Below are positions 17,525 to 28,051 of a stretch of 64,000 nt of DNA, piece by piece. Origin of the DNA: Burkholderia ambifaria (lineage in GTDB: Bacteria > Pseudomonadota > Gammaproteobacteria > Burkholderiales > Burkholderiaceae). Below the pieces are notes generated by a model that ran no database searches, was not told the origin of the DNA, and saw only the letters and a program-made list of their open reading frames with translations. How positions within the stretch are numbered: position 1 is the first letter of the stretch; each line of letters opens with the position of its first letter. The position numbers and the translations under genes are program-made. The stretch covers positions 349,935 through 413,934 of the forward strand of contig NZ_LKPJ01000003.1 in assembly GCF_001443045.1 (NCBI RefSeq), in the 5' to 3' direction.

Positions 17525-20500
17525 TCAGGCGGCCAGCACTTCCTTCGCCGCCTTCTTCGCACCGATCTCGCCCAGCGCGCGCTTGTATTCGTGCGGGAAC
17601 ACCTTCACGAACTGGCGGCGCGCCGCGTCCCAGTTTTCCAGCAGCGACTTCGCGCGCGGCGAACCCGTGAACTGGAAATGACGCTCGACGAGCCCCTTGA
17701 GCAGCGCTTCGTCCGTCGTGCCTTCGTGCCAGAGCGCGCGGTCGACCGTGCGCTCCTGCTCGGCCTGCTGCAGCACCGGCTCGAGCGCGACCATCGACTT
17801 GTTGCACTTCGCCGCAAACGTGCCTTCCGGATCGTAGATGTACGCGAGACCGCCCGACATGCCGGCCGCGAAGTTGCGCCCGGTTTCGCCGAGCACGACG
17901 ACCGTGCCGCCCGTCATGTATTCGCAGCCGTGGTCGCCCGTGCCTTCGACGACCGCCGTCGCGCCCGAGTTGCGCACGCAGAAGCGCTCGCCCGCCACAC
18001 CGCGGAAGAACGATTCGCCTTCGATCGCGCCGTACATCACCGTGTTGCCGCAGATGATGTTTTCCTCGGACTTGCCGCGGAAGTCGTTGGTCGGACGGAT
18101 AATGATCCGGCCGCCCGACAGGCCCTTGCCGACGTAGTCGTTGCCGTCGCCGACGAGGTCGAGCGTCACGCCCTTCGCGAGGAACGCGCCGAAGCTCTGG
18201 CCGGCCGTGCCCTTCAGCTGGATGTGCACCGCGTCGTCGGACAGGCCGTCGTGGCCGTGCTTCTTCGCGATCACGCCCGACAGCATCGCGCCGACGGTAC
18301 GGTTCACGTTGCGCACCGGCTGGATGAACGACACGTGCTCGCCATTCTCGATCGCGGCCTTCGCTTTTTCGATCAGCACGTGGTCGAGCGCGCGCTCGAG
18401 GCCGTGATCCTGCACGTCGACGTGACGCGGTGCGACGTCTTCGCACTCTTCCGGCTGGTAGAACACGCGCGAGAAGTCGAGGCCCTTCGCCTTCCAGTGC
18501 TCGATGCCCTTGCGCGTATCGAGCAGGTCGGCGCGACCGATCAGGTCGTCGAACTTCGCGACGCCGAGCTGCGCCATGATCTCGCGCACTTCCTCGGCGA
18601 CGAAGAAGAAGTAGTTCACGACGTGCTCGGGCTGGCCCTTGAACTTCGCACGCAGCACCGGATCCTGCGTCGCGACGCCGACCGGGCACGTGTTCAGGTG
18701 GCACTTGCGCATCATGATGCAGCCTTCGACGACGAGCGGTGCCGTCGCGAAGCCGAATTCGTCCGCGCCGAGCAGCGCGCCGATCACGACGTCGCGGCCC
18801 GTCTTCATCTGGCCGTCGGCCTGCACGCGGATCCGGCCGCGCAGGCGGTTCAGCACCAGCGTCTGCTGCGTTTCGGCGAGGCCGAGTTCCCACGGCGTGC
18901 CCGCATGCTTGACCGACGACAGCGGCGATGCGCCCGTACCGCCGTCATGGCCGGCGATCACGACGTGGTCGGCCTTCGCCTTCGCGACACCGGCCGCAAC
19001 CGTGCCGACGCCGACTTCCGACACCAGCTTCACCGAGATGCTCGAGCTCGGGTTCACGTTCTTCAGGTCGTGGATCAGCTGCGCCAGATCCTCGATCGAG
19101 TAGATGTCGTGGTGCGGCGGCGGCGAGATCAGGCCGACGCCCGGCACCGAGTAACGCAGCTTGCCGATGTATTCGGACACCTTGTGACCCGGCAGCTGGC
19201 CGCCTTCGCCCGGCTTCGCGCCCTGCGCCATCTTGATCTGGATCTGGTCGGCCGATGCGAGGTACTCGGCGGTGACGCCGAAGCGGCCCGACGCGACCTG
19301 CTTGATCTTCGAGCGCAGCGAATCGCCGTCCTTCAGCGGAATGTCGCTGACGATCTCGTCGCCGATCACCGACTTCAGCGTCTCGCCCGACTTGATCGGG
19401 ATGCCGCGCAGTTCGTTGCGGTAGCGCTTTTCGTCCTCGCCGCCTTCGCCGGTGTTCGACTTGCCGCCGATCCGGTTCATCGCGATCGCGAGCGTCGCGT
19501 GCGCTTCGGTGCTGATCGAACCGAGCGACATCGCGCCCGTCGCGAAGCGCTTGACGATGTCCTTCGCCGACTCGACGTCGTCGATCGGGATGGCCTTGGT
19601 CGGCTCGACCTTGAACTCGAACAGGCCGCGGAACGTCATGTGACGCTTGGTCTGGTCGTTGATCAGGTGCGCGTACTCCTTGTACGTCTGGTACGAGTTG
19701 CTGCGCGTCGCGTGCTGGAGCTTCGCGATCGAGTCCGGCGTCCACATGTGATCTTCGCCGCGCACGCGGTATGCGTACTCGCCGCCCGCGTCGAGCATGT
19801 CGCGCAGGACCGGGCTGTCGCCGAATGCATCGCGGTGCAGGCGGATCGCTTCTTCCGCGACTTCGAACAGGCCGATACCGCCGACCTTCGAGGCCGTGCC
19901 CTTGAAGTACTTCTCGACGAGGTCGCTCGACAGGCCGAGCGCTTCGAAGATCTGCGCGCCCGTGTACGACATGTACGTCGAGATGCCCATCTTCGACATC
20001 ACCTTCTGCAGGCCCTTGCCGACCGCCTTCGTGAAGTTGTAGACGGCCTTCTCCGGCGACAGGTCGCCCGACAGGCCTTCGGCCATCTTCGCGAGCGTTT
20101 CCATCGCGAGGTACGGGTGCACGGCTTCCGCGCCGTAGCCCGCGAGCAGCGCGAAGTGGTGCGTCTCACGTGCGGAGCCCGTCTCGACGACGAGGCCCGT
20201 GCTCGTGCGCAGCCCTTGCTGGACGAGGTGCGAGTGGATCGCCGACGTGGCGAGCAGCGCCGGAATCGCAACGTGCTCGGCGTCCGTCTTGCGGTCCGAC
20301 ACGATCAGCATGTTGTAGCCCGACTTCACCGCGTCGACGGCTTCCGCGCACAGCGATGCGAGGCGCGCCTCGATGCCTTCCTTGCCCCATGCGACCGGGT
20401 AGCAGATGTTCAGTTCGTATGCGCTGAACTTGCCGCCCGTGTACTGGTCGATCGCGCGGATCTTCGCGATGTCCTTGAAGTCGAGCACCGGCTGCGACAC

Positions 20501-22228
20501 TTCGAGACGCATCGGCGGGTTGATGTTGTTCGTGTCGAGCAGGTTCGGCTTCGGGCCGATGAACGACACGAGCGACATGACCATGTTCTCGCGGATCGGG
20601 TCGATCGGCGGGTTCGTGACCTGCGCGAACAGCTGCTTGAAGTAGTGGTAGAGCGTCTTGTTCTTGTTCGACATCACCGCGAGCGGCGAGTCGTTGCCCA
20701 TCGAACCGACGGCCTCTTCACCCTGCTGCGCCATCGGCGCCATCAGGAACTTCAGGTCTTCCTGCGTGTAGCCGAACGCCTGCTGGCGATCGAGCAGCGC
20801 GGCGCCCTGCGTGCGGCCGGCCGCGACGTCCTCGGCGTTCGGCTCGATCTCGTCGAGCTTGATGCGCACGGCGTCGATCCAGCTCTTGTACGGCTTCGCG
20901 TTCGCGAGGTTGTCCTTGAGCTCCTTGTCGTCGATGATGCGGCCGTGTTCCATGTCGATCAGGAACATCTTGCCCGGCTGCAGGCGCCACTTCTTGACGA
21001 TCTTCGATTCGGGGATCGGCAGCGTGCCGGCTTCCGACGCCATGATGACGAGGTCGTCGTCGGTCACGATGTAGCGCGCCGGGCGCAGGCCGTTACGGTC
21101 GAGCGTCGCGCCGATCTGGCGGCCGTCGGTGAACGCGATCGCGGCGGGGCCGTCCCACGGCTCCATCATCGCGGCGTGGTATTCGTAGAACGCGCGGCGG
21201 TTCTCGTCCATCAGCGTGTGCTGTTCCCACGCTTCCGGGATCATCATCATCACCGCGTGCACGAGCGGGTAGCCGGCCATCACCAGCAGCTCGAGACAGT
21301 TGTCGAACGATGCCGTGTCGGACTGGCCCGGGTAGATCAGCGGCCACAGCTTCGGAAGATCATCGGCGAGCACGTGCGACGCGATCGCGCCGGTACGCGC
21401 GTTCAGCCAGTTCACGTTGCCCTTCACGGTGTTGATCTCGCCGTTGTGCGCGATCATCCGGTACGGGTGAGCGAGTTCCCATGCCGGGAACGTGTTGGTC
21501 GAGAAGCGCTGGTGCACGAGCGCGAGCGCCGACACGACGCGCTCGTCCTGCAGGTCGCGGTAGTACACGCCGACCTGGCCCGCCAGCAGCAGCCCCTTGT
21601 AGACGATCGTGCGCGCCGACATCGACGGCACGAAGTATTCCTTGCCGTGCTTGAGCTTCAGCGCCTGGATGCGGTGGCTCGCGGTCTTGCGGATCACGTA
21701 CAGCTTCCGCTCGAGCGCGTCCGTCACCATGATGTCCTTGCCGCGGCCGATGAAGATCTGGCGGATCAGCGGCTCGCTCGCCTTGACCGTCGGCGAGATC
21801 GGCATCGCATGATCGACCGGCACGTCGCGCCAGCCGAGCACGACCTGGCCCTCTGCCCGCACCGTCCGCTCGAGTTCCTGCTCGCACGCGAGACGCGACG
21901 CGTTTTCCTTCGGCAGGAAGATCATGCCGACCCCATATTCACCGGCCGGCGGCAGCGTCACGCCCTGCTTCGACATTTCCTCGCGATAGAACGCGTCCGG
22001 AATCTGGATCAGGATGCCGGCGCCGTCACCCATCAGCGGATCGGCACCGACCGCGCCACGGTGATCGAGGTTCTCGAGGATCTTCAGACCCTGCTGAATG
22101 ATCTCGTGGCTCTTCTTGCCCTTGATGTGAGCGACGAAACCGACGCCACAGGCGTCATGTTCGTTTTGCGGGTCGTACAGACCTTGTGCGGCGGGCACCG
22201 CGGCGAGCGGCTTCTGGTGGTCGTTCAT
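17525..22228 (-). CDS. gltB: Glutamate synthase [NADPH] large subunit
   Basis: Alpha subunit of glutamate synthase, 1567 residues, making glutamate from glutamine and 2-oxoglutarate. The class II amidotransferase domain has its nucleophile Cys in [10 protein letters not shown] at residue 27, so a 26-residue propeptide is expected to be removed. Then come the central domain, the FMN-binding synthase domain ([30 protein letters not shown]) with the 3Fe-4S cysteines in [20 protein letters not shown], and the C-terminal beta-helix domain ([19 protein letters not shown]). The ATG at 22226-22228 gives the normal N-terminus; a longer in-frame start is unsupported. Operon with gltD. Confidence 0.98.
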   Translation of the reverse strand: MNDHQKPLAAVPAAQGLYDPQNEHDACGVGFVAHIKGKKSHEIIQQGLKILENLDHRGAVGADPLMGDGAGILIQIPDAFYREEMSKQGVTLPPAGEYGVGMIFLPKENASRLACEQELERTVRAEGQVVLGWRDVPVDHAMPISPTVKASEPLIRQIFIGRGKDIMVTDALERKLYVIRKTASHRIQALKLKHGKEYFVPSMSARTIVYKGLLLAGQVGVYYRDLQDERVVSALALVHQRFSTNTFPAWELAHPYRMIAHNGEINTVKGNVNWLNARTGAIASHVLADDLPKLWPLIYPGQSDTASFDNCLELLVMAGYPLVHAVMMMIPEAWEQHTLMDENRRAFYEYHAAMMEPWDGPAAIAFTDGRQIGATLDRNGLRPARYIVTDDDLVIMASEAGTLPIPESKIVKKWRLQPGKMFLIDMEHGRIIDDKELKDNLANAKPYKSWIDAVRIKLDEIEPNAEDVAAGRTQGAALLDRQQAFGYTQEDLKFLMAPMAQQGEEAVGSMGNDSPLAVMSNKNKTLYHYFKQLFAQVTNPPIDPIRENMVMSLVSFIGPKPNLLDTNNINPPMRLEVSQPVLDFKDIAKIRAIDQYTGGKFSAYELNICYPVAWGKEGIEARLASLCAEAVDAVKSGYNMLIVSDRKTDAEHVAIPALLATSAIHSHLVQQGLRTSTGLVVETGSARETHHFALLAGYGAEAVHPYLAMETLAKMAEGLSGDLSPEKAVYNFTKAVGKGLQKVMSKMGISTYMSYTGAQIFEALGLSSDLVEKYFKGTASKVGGIGLFEVAEEAIRLHRDAFGDSPVLRDMLDAGGEYAYRVRGEDHMWTPDSIAKLQHATRSNSYQTYKEYAHLINDQTKRHMTFRGLFEFKVEPTKAIPIDDVESAKDIVKRFATGAMSLGSISTEAHATLAIAMNRIGGKSNTGEGGEDEKRYRNELRGIPIKSGETLKSVIGDEIVSDIPLKDGDSLRSKIKQVASGRFGVTAEYLASADQIQIKMAQGAKPGEGGQLPGHKVSEYIGKLRYSVPGVGLISPPPHHDIYSIEDLAQLIHDLKNVNPSSSISVKLVSEVGVGTVAAGVAKAKADHVVIAGHDGGTGASPLSSVKHAGTPWELGLAETQQTLVLNRLRGRIRVQADGQMKTGRDVVIGALLGADEFGFATAPLVVEGCIMMRKCHLNTCPVGVATQDPVLRAKFKGQPEHVVNYFFFVAEEVREIMAQLGVAKFDDLIGRADLLDTRKGIEHWKAKGLDFSRVFYQPEECEDVAPRHVDVQDHGLERALDHVLIEKAKAAIENGEHVSFIQPVRNVNRTVGAMLSGVIAKKHGHDGLSDDAVHIQLKGTAGQSFGAFLAKGVTLDLVGDGNDYVGKGLSGGRIIIRPTNDFRGKSEENIICGNTVMYGAIEGESFFRGVAGERFCVRNSGATAVVEGTGDHGCEYMTGGTVVVLGETGRNFAAGMSGGLAYIYDPEGTFAAKCNKSMVALEPVLQQAEQERTVDRALWHEGTTDEALLKGLVERHFQFTGSPRAKSLLENWDAARRQFVKVFPHEYKRALGEIGAKKAAKEVLAA

Positions 22229-22358
22229 GGGGACACCGTCGTAAAGGGGCCTCGAGGGCCGTTGAACCATTTTTTTGTTGCCGTCGATCCCGCTCCCGAC
22301 GGGAGACGGCACGGCCGACAGTGGTTGGGCGAGCTTCGCCCAGGCCACCGGAATTCGG

Positions 22359-22388
22359 AATATACGCGACGAATCAAAGGAATAGCAA
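22359..22388 (-). promoter_or_regulatory. Candidate sigma70 promoter for gltBD
   Basis: Minus-strand -35 TTGCTA (22383-22388) and -10 TATATT (22359-22364) with an 18 bp spacer, 130 bp upstream of the gltB ATG. It lies in the gap between gltB and the transposase-like gene and downstream of that gene's terminator. Confidence 0.5.
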
Positions 22389-22468
22389 CAAAAACCGCAT
22401 GATAGAACCCCAATTAAAGAGATGCCTCGATCTGGTGCCATTTTATTGGGGCTGTATCGAATTGGTGC

Positions 22469-22495
22469 AAAAAGAAGCGGCGCCCGCAGCGCCGC
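22469..22495 (-). terminator. Terminator after the RAYT-like gene
   Basis: On the minus strand GCGGCGC-TGCGG-GCGCCGC is followed by TTC and a run of five T, starting about 22 bp beyond the stop of the transposase-like gene. It separates that gene from gltBD. Confidence 0.7.
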
Positions 22496-22517
22496 CTCCT
22501 GAACCGCCGTTCCTGCA

Positions 22518-23231
22518 TTACTGCTGGATCGGCGGTGTGTTTTCACGCACCTTTCTGGGGCGTCCACGCGGCAGCGGCGACACGCGGCGATTCGCGGTGC
22601 GCGCCGCCCACTCGCGGTAGTTCTCGCCGCCGAGCACCCAGCCCTTGAGCGTCGCCTGCTGGAGCTGATCGGCCTGCCGTTCGTCGAGCGGCTGTTCGCA
22701 CAGCTCCTTGTACGCGCGCTGACGGTCGAACGGCGTGTTGCCGAGCGCCCAGTAGAGCGGATGGTCGGTGATCAGGCTGTCGACGGTGAGCCCGACGTGG
22801 TGCCGGTAGCTCGACCAGCGATAGGCCTCGGGCGTCGCGGCCAGCTGCGAACGCACGGGGCTCATCTCGACCACGCGGCTCGCGAGCAGGAAATAGCGCT
22901 CGCCTTCGATCACGGTCGCGCGATAGCGGCCTTCCCACAAGGTGCCGCGGCGCGAGTAGCGCCGGTTGAAATGCGCGACGTAGCGGCGACCGACCGCCTG
23001 CATCGCCTTCGGCAGGCTCGCCTCGTCGCTCGGCGTCACGAGAAGCTGCACCTGACGCGGGAGCAGCACATAGGCATGTACCGAAAGATGGTGATCGCGT
23101 GCCGCGGCCTTCAGACAATCGATGAAGAGTTCGTAGTCCTGGTCGTCGACGAACGCGGGTTGCTGATCCAGGCCGCGCAGTATCACGTGCTGCGGCTGGT
23201 CGGGAACGTAGAGTCGTGCTAACCGTGCCAT
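22518..23231 (-). CDS. REP-associated tyrosine transposase-like protein, catalytic residues lost
   Basis: 237-residue protein of the Y1/IS200-like (RAYT) family. Family landmarks: N-terminal [15 protein letters not shown], the segment [14 protein letters not shown] where active members have [31 protein letters not shown], and [11 protein letters not shown] where active members have RYIELNPVRA. Both metal-binding His of the HUH motif are Gln (Q60, Q62) and the catalytic Tyr position is Val120. The frame is otherwise intact and well formed, with a basic C-terminus ([11 protein letters not shown]). No flanking inverted repeats or REP elements are evident. It has its own terminator and sits upstream of gltB. 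Likely a domesticated nucleic-acid-binding protein rather than an active transposase. Confidence 0.88.
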   Translation of the reverse strand: MARLARLYVPDQPQHVILRGLDQQPAFVDDQDYELFIDCLKAAARDHHLSVHAYVLLPRQVQLLVTPSDEASLPKAMQAVGRRYVAHFNRRYSRRGTLWEGRYRATVIEGERYFLLASRVVEMSPVRSQLAATPEAYRWSSYRHHVGLTVDSLITDHPLYWALGNTPFDRQRAYKELCEQPLDERQADQLQQATLKGWVLGGENYREWAARTANRRVSPLPRGRPRKVRENTPPIQQ

Positions 23232-23366
23232 GCTGAATGTCCGTTTGAACGCGTTAGGAAATACCCGGAGGTCCGAAATTGCGCACCTGCGTAGAATGCC
23301 TGTCCCTGCGGGGCGCAGAAGCGTACGGTCGTACTAATCCTAGGGTGAAAACTCTAACTTGCGAGC

Positions 23367-23396
23367 TTGTTTGGTTTTAAACGCAGTCGTCATAAT
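23367..23396 (+). promoter_or_regulatory. Candidate sigma70 promoter for ompW
   Basis: -35 TTGTTT (23367-23372) and -10 CATAAT (23391-23396) with an 18 bp spacer, 29 bp upstream of the ompW ATG and just before a strong GGAGGAG ribosome-binding site. Confidence 0.45.
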
Positions 23397-23425
23397 GAGC
23401 ACGCCTTTTGATCGGAGGAGACACA

Positions 23426-24157
23426 ATGAAACGAAAACTGGCCATTACGGGGGCTGCAGCGCTCGCATTTACGTTCGCGGGCGGTACGGCACATGCACAA
23501 TCCGCCGGTGATTTCTACGTCAGCACCGGCTGGCTGCACCTTTCGCCGCAGGACAGCAGCGACCCGCTGTTCCTGTACGGTGTCGGCGGCACGCCCATCA
23601 ACCAATCGATCCCCAACACGGGAGCCGGCATCAACGACGCCGATACGATTGGGCTCGCAGCTGGCTACTTCGTCACCGACCACATCTCCACCGAACTCGT
23701 CATGGGGATACCGCCGAAGTTCGACATTACCGGCAAGGGTCAGTTCGAAAAGTTCGGCGTACTCGGCCGCGCGTATCAGTGGAGCCCCGCCCTATTGCTT
23801 CGCTACCACTTCAACGACGCCAACGCGAAGTTCCGTCCGTATGTCGGCGTCGGCGCGACGTATGTCTGGTTCACCGGCGCAAAGATCACAAACAGCAGCT
23901 TCGAGAACGGCGTGCTCGGTGGCCCGACCAGCGCTACGACCAGCAACCAGTGGGCGCCCGTGTTCAATGCCGGCTTCACGTACAACTTCACGAAACACTG
24001 GTTCGGGGGGCTGTCGATCTCGTACATTCCGGTCAGCGTGACCGCAACCTTCACGACGGCCCGCCGGACGCCGGTCGGCACCCTGACCGAGACGTCGAAA
24101 GCGAAGATCTCGCTCAACCCGATCGTCACGTACCTCAACGTCGGCTACCGCTTCTAA
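23426..24157 (+). CDS. ompW: OmpW family outer-membrane protein
   Basis: 243-residue outer-membrane beta-barrel of the OmpW family, thought to pass small hydrophobic molecules. It has a signal peptide with cleavage after AHA near residue 24, then QSAGDFYVSTGWLHLSPQDSS, the family segment DTIGLAAGYFVTDHISTELVMGIPP, YHFNDANAKFRPYVGVGATYVWF, and a C-terminal strand ending in aromatic Phe (YLNVGYRF), the BAM recognition signal. A strong RBS (GGAGGAG) precedes the ATG. It stands alone between divergent and convergent neighbours. Confidence 0.92.
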   Translation: MKRKLAITGAAALAFTFAGGTAHAQSAGDFYVSTGWLHLSPQDSSDPLFLYGVGGTPINQSIPNTGAGINDADTIGLAAGYFVTDHISTELVMGIPPKFDITGKGQFEKFGVLGRAYQWSPALLLRYHFNDANAKFRPYVGVGATYVWFTGAKITNSSFENGVLGGPTSATTSNQWAPVFNAGFTYNFTKHWFGGLSISYIPVSVTATFTTARRTPVGTLTETSKAKISLNPIVTYLNVGYRF

Positions 24158-24240
24158 GCGTAGTCGAATATTTGGGGAATGGTTAATCCTGCTGCAATTT
24201 GTAGCGGATTTTTCCTCGAGTAACGGGCCCGCGATGCAAA

Positions 24241-24278
24241 ACGCCCCGGTCGGAATCCCGCCGGGGCGTCGTTTTTTC
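24241..24278. terminator. Bidirectional terminator between ompW and ugpQ
   Basis: Inverted repeat ACGCCCCGG...CCGGGGCGT followed on the plus strand by a run of six T, with an A-rich left flank (GCAAAACG) that gives a weaker T-run on the minus strand. It lies between the convergent ompW and ugpQ genes. Confidence 0.8.
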
Positions 24279-24322
24279 GCGTCAGGCACGTTCCCGTGCA
24301 GGGTTTTGCCGGATGCGCAGCG

Positions 24323-25087
24323 TTACACGATATCGTCGAGTGCCGTCGGGCCGATCAGGTCGATGCGGTCCGTGCAGACCGCATCGACACCCCAGCGCAC
24401 GAGTTCGCGCGCCCGGGCGAGGTCGTTGACCGTATAAACCAGGATGCGCAGCCCGGCCGCCTTGATCGCTCGCACGCGTGGTTCGTCGAGTTCCTTGTGG
24501 TTTGCGTGCAACGATACACAGCCGAGCGCGCCGACGACCTGCGCGTGCCAGTCGTCCGGCACCGCCTCGTACAGCATCCCGCGCGGCAGCGCCGGTGCGC
24601 TCGCGCGCGCCTGTTGCAGCGCGTCGAACGAGAACGACGACAGCAGCGGCGGCACCGCCGCGCCACGCCAGTACGCGGCCGCATCGGCCGCCACCCGCTG
24701 CCCCGTGTCGAGCTCGCGGCCCAGGCACGGCTTGATCTCGACGTTCGCCGCCAGCCCGTGCGCGATGCAGCGCGCCGCCGCCACCTCGAGCGTCGGCATC
24801 CGTTCGCCTGCGAAGCGCGCGTCGAACCAGGCGCCCGCGTCGAGCGCGGCCAGCGTCGCATAACGCATGCCCGCCGCTGGCCCGCTGCCGCTCGACGTGC
24901 GGTCGACCGTATCGTCGTGCAGCAGGAACGTCACGTCGTCGGCGGACAGCTTCGCGTCGAACTCGACCATCCGGTGCCCCCGCCGCGCGCCCTCGTCGAG
25001 CGCGGCGAGCGTGTTCTCCGGCGCGAGCGTGCCGCCGCCGCGATGGGCGACGACGCGCGGATAGGGCCAGTCGGTACGGGAAGTCAT
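24323..25087 (-). CDS. ugpQ: Glycerophosphodiester phosphodiesterase
   Basis: Cytoplasmic GDPD of 254 residues that hydrolyses glycerophosphodiesters to glycerol-3-phosphate and an alcohol. Motifs: VVAHRGGGTLAPENTLAAL with the catalytic His and the PENT loop, VEFDAKLSADDV, LLHDDTVDRTSSG with the second His, VEIKP, and a C-terminal VYTVND then GVDAVCTDRIDLI. The ATG at 25085-25087 removes a long Pro/Arg-rich run-on. It is the last gene of ugpBAECQ, 28 bp after ugpC, so substrates imported by UgpBAEC are processed by it. Confidence 0.94.
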   Translation of the reverse strand: MTSRTDWPYPRVVAHRGGGTLAPENTLAALDEGARRGHRMVEFDAKLSADDVTFLLHDDTVDRTSSGSGPAAGMRYATLAALDAGAWFDARFAGERMPTLEVAAARCIAHGLAANVEIKPCLGRELDTGQRVAADAAAYWRGAAVPPLLSSFSFDALQQARASAPALPRGMLYEAVPDDWHAQVVGALGCVSLHANHKELDEPRVRAIKAAGLRILVYTVNDLARARELVRWGVDAVCTDRIDLIGPTALDDIV

Positions 25088-25115
25088 CGTGGGCCTCGCA
25101 GCAGGTTCGTCAGGA

Positions 25116-26201
25116 TCAGCCGGTGCGCTTGCCGGTCTCGGGATCGAAGAAATGCAGCCGGTGCGCGGGCAGCGCGGCGGCGAGTGCCGTGCCGCGCGCG
25201 GGACGATCCGCGTGCGGCAGGCGCACCGCGACGTCGTGGTTGCCCCAGCGGCCGTGCGCGAGGTTGTCCGCGCCGAGCAGCTCGCACGAGTCGACCGGCA
25301 GCGCCGCCTGCGCGACACCCGGCTGCGGCGTCATGTGTTCGGGACGCACGCCGAGCACCCAGTCGCGCCCGGTGGCGATCGCGGTGCCGATGCCGGGCGC
25401 GCCGGCGACCGGCAGCGCCGGGCCGCCGCCCGCGACCGTAAACGTCGCGCCATCCTCCGACAGCCGGCCGTGCATCAGGTTCATCGCCGGCGAGCCGATG
25501 AAGCCCGCGACGAACACCGTCGCCGGCTTCTCGTACACGTCGACCGGCGCGCCGATCTGCTCCGCATAGCCGCGGTTCATCACGATCACGCGCTGCGCGA
25601 GCGTCATCGCCTCGATCTGGTCGTGCGTCACATACACGCTCGTCGTCGCGAGCCGCGCATGCAGCCGCTGGATCTCGAGCCGCATCTGCACGCGCAGCTT
25701 CGCATCGAGGTTCGACAGCGGCTCGTCGAACAGGAACACCGACGGCTCGCGCACGATCGCACGCCCCATCGCGACGCGCTGCCGCTGGCCGCCCGACAGC
25801 TCACGCGGCCGCCGCGCGAGCAGCGGCTCGAGTTCGAGGATCTTCGCGGCCGCTGCCACCCGCGCGTCGATCGCCGCGCGCTCGATGCCACGGATCTTCA
25901 GCCCGTAGCCCATGTTCTGCGCGACCGTCATGTGCGGATACAGCGCGTAGTTCTGGAACACCATCGCGATGTCGCGATCCTTCGGCTCCAGCGCGTTGAC
26001 CACGCGATCGCCGATCGCGATCTCACCGTCCGTCACCGTCTCGAGCCCCGCGATCATTCGCAGCAGCGTCGACTTGCCACAGCCCGACGGGCCGACCAGC
26101 ACGATGAATTCGCCATCGGCGATCTCCACGTCGATGCCATGCAACACGTGCTGCTTGCCATCGTAGGATTTCCTGACGCCCTTCAAGCTCAGCGCAGCCA
26201 T
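25116..26201 (-). CDS. ugpC: sn-Glycerol-3-phosphate ABC transporter ATPase
   Basis: ATPase of the Ugp importer, 361 residues, of the MalK/UgpC class. Walker [10 protein letters not shown] near residue 37, signature [14 protein letters not shown], Walker [17 protein letters not shown], switch His in [12 protein letters not shown], and a C-terminal regulatory TOBE-like domain (VLGVRPEHM). It powers uptake through UgpA-UgpE with UgpB as binding protein. Located 31 bp after ugpE in the operon. Confidence 0.95.
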   Translation of the reverse strand: MAALSLKGVRKSYDGKQHVLHGIDVEIADGEFIVLVGPSGCGKSTLLRMIAGLETVTDGEIAIGDRVVNALEPKDRDIAMVFQNYALYPHMTVAQNMGYGLKIRGIERAAIDARVAAAAKILELEPLLARRPRELSGGQRQRVAMGRAIVREPSVFLFDEPLSNLDAKLRVQMRLEIQRLHARLATTSVYVTHDQIEAMTLAQRVIVMNRGYAEQIGAPVDVYEKPATVFVAGFIGSPAMNLMHGRLSEDGATFTVAGGGPALPVAGAPGIGTAIATGRDWVLGVRPEHMTPQPGVAQAALPVDSCELLGADNLAHGRWGNHDVAVRLPHADRPARGTALAAALPAHRLHFFDPETGKRTG

Positions 26202-26232
26202 ACCTGGTCCTTCTCCCGGTTACCGTCGTTGG

Positions 26233-27078
26233 TTACTTCTCGGAATCGACGAGGCCGCGCACGAACCAGCGCTGCATCGCCAGCACGACGACGAGCGGCG
26301 GAATCATCGCCAGCAGCGTCGCCGCCATCACGTATTGCCATTCGGTCGCGGCGTCGCCGCTCGCGATCATCGTCTTGATGCCGACCACCGCCGTCGACAG
26401 CGACGCCTCCGTCGTGATCAGGATCGGCCACAGATACTGGTTCCAGCCGTAGATGAACGTGATCACGAACAGCGCCGCGATGCTCGTCTTCGACAGCGGC
26501 AGCACGACGTCCCAGAAGAAGCGCAGCGGCCCCGCGCCGTCGATGCGTGCGGCGTCCATCAGCTCGTCGGGCAGCGTCATGAAGAACTGGCGGAACAGGA
26601 ACGTCGCGGTCGCCGACGCGATCAGTGGCAGCGTGAGTCCGGCGTAGGTGTTCGTCAGATGCAGCGTCGACACGACCTGCACCGTCGGAAAGATCCGCAC
26701 CTCGACCGGCAGCATCAGCGTGATGAAGATCAGCCAGAACGCCGTGTTGCGGAACGGGAAGCGGAAGTAGACGATCGCGTACGCGGACAGGATCGACATC
26801 GCGATCTTGCCGACCGCGATGCCGAGCGCCATCACGAAGCTGTTCACGAGCAGCCGGCCGAACGGCGCAGTCGTGCCGCCGCTGCCGTGCCCCCAGATGT
26901 ACGCGATGTTCTCCAGCAGGTGCGTGCTCGGCACCAGCGACAGCGGGATCGTGAACACTTCCTGCGCGTTCATCGTCGCCGCGCAGAACGCGACGTACAC
27001 GGGGAACACGATCAGCACGACGCCCGCGATCAGCACCGCGTGGCAGAACAGGTCGAAGCCCTTGCGATTTTCGATCAT
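26233..27078 (-). CDS. ugpE: sn-Glycerol-3-phosphate ABC transporter permease UgpE
   Basis: Inner-membrane permease of 281 residues with six helices. The cytoplasmic EAA-type loop reads [20 protein letters not shown], which contacts UgpC. The ATG (27076-27078) overlaps the ugpA stop codon by 4 bp, implying coupled translation. [20 protein letters not shown] is the expected short N-terminus before helix 1. Confidence 0.94.
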   Translation of the reverse strand: MIENRKGFDLFCHAVLIAGVVLIVFPVYVAFCAATMNAQEVFTIPLSLVPSTHLLENIAYIWGHGSGGTTAPFGRLLVNSFVMALGIAVGKIAMSILSAYAIVYFRFPFRNTAFWLIFITLMLPVEVRIFPTVQVVSTLHLTNTYAGLTLPLIASATATFLFRQFFMTLPDELMDAARIDGAGPLRFFWDVVLPLSKTSIAALFVITFIYGWNQYLWPILITTEASLSTAVVGIKTMIASGDAATEWQYVMAATLLAMIPPLVVVLAMQRWFVRGLVDSEK

Positions 27079-27959
27079 GCGTATTGCACCCTGCGTTCGA
27101 CGAAGCGGAACTGGATTACCGTGAGCCCGACCACGATGATCATCAGCACGACCGACTGCGCACCCGAACTGCCGATGTCGAGCCCCTGGAAACCTTCCGT
27201 GAAGATCTTGTAGATCAGCGTCTTCGTGCTTTGCGCGGGGCCGCCCGCGGTGGCCGCGTCGATCACCGGGAAGGTGTCGAAGAACGCGTAGACGAGGTTC
27301 ACGACCAGCAGGAAGAAGCTCGTCGGCGACAGCAGCGGCAGCACGATGTTGAAGAAGCGCCGCACCGGCCCCGCGCCGTCGATCGCCGCCGCCTCGATCA
27401 GCGAGCGCGGGATCGCCTGCAGCCCCGCGTAGAAGAACAGGAAGTTGTAGCTCACCTGCTTCCACACCGATGCGAGCACGACGAGGAACATCGCCTGGCC
27501 GCCGTTCAGCGCGTGATTCCACACGATGCCGCCCTTCGCGAGCGCATAGGTGACGAGGCCGATGCTCGGGTTGAACAGGAACGCCCACAGCACGGCGGCG
27601 ATCGTCGGGGCGACCGCGTACGGCCAGATCAGCAGCGTGCGGTACACACGCGCGCCGCGGATCACGCGGTCGGCGCACGCGGCGAGCAGCAGCGACACGA
27701 CGAGCCCACTGACCGTGACGAGCGAGCTGAACACCAGCGTCGTGCGGAACGAGTCGAGGTACAGCGGATCGGCAAACAGGTGCGTGAAGTTCGCGAAGCC
27801 GACGAATTCGCTCGACGTGCCGAACGCGTCCTGCATCTGCGTTGACTGCCACAGCGCGACGCCGGCCGGCCACAGGAAGAATACGGCGGTGATCGCGAGC
27901 TGCGGCGCGATCAGCAGGTACGGCAGCAGGCTCGCGCCGAAACGGGAACGGGATTGCAT
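27075..27959 (-). CDS. ugpA: sn-Glycerol-3-phosphate ABC transporter permease UgpA
   Basis: Inner-membrane permease of 294 residues with six helices and the EAA-type loop [22 protein letters not shown]. The start [20 protein letters not shown] places a short basic N-terminus before helix 1; a second in-frame ATG three codons upstream (MPAMQSR) is also possible. It pairs with UgpE. A 92 bp gap separates it from ugpB, a common place for mRNA processing that keeps binding protein in excess, though no clear hairpin was assigned. Confidence 0.94.
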   Translation of the reverse strand: MQSRSRFGASLLPYLLIAPQLAITAVFFLWPAGVALWQSTQMQDAFGTSSEFVGFANFTHLFADPLYLDSFRTTLVFSSLVTVSGLVVSLLLAACADRVIRGARVYRTLLIWPYAVAPTIAAVLWAFLFNPSIGLVTYALAKGGIVWNHALNGGQAMFLVVLASVWKQVSYNFLFFYAGLQAIPRSLIEAAAIDGAGPVRRFFNIVLPLLSPTSFFLLVVNLVYAFFDTFPVIDAATAGGPAQSTKTLIYKIFTEGFQGLDIGSSGAQSVVLMIIVVGLTVIQFRFVERRVQYA

Positions 27960-28051
27960 CGCGGGCATCCGGTCAGGCAAAACGGAAAGGGAGCCGCGCC
28001 GCCGGCGCGCACGCGCGACGCGGCGGCCGGCGGCACGAACGCGATGCGGGC

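Noticed and set aside
17375..22402. A 1675-codon open frame on the plus strand opposite gltB, and many similar long antisense frames
   Set aside because: At this GC content and codon usage the strand opposite a long gene often lacks stops. The translation is Arg/Val/Asp-rich and repetitive with no family motif, while gltB matches glutamate synthase end to end.
22340..22440. Sigma54 (-24/-12) promoter for gltBD
   Set aside because: TGGCAC and GGGGTT...TGC pieces exist but none has both GG and GC at the strict spacing with the other consensus bases; the sigma70-like site is better.
22518..23231. Active insertion sequence
   Set aside because: Only the transposase-like frame exists, with catalytic residues replaced; no terminal repeats, target duplications or REP palindromes were seen on either side.
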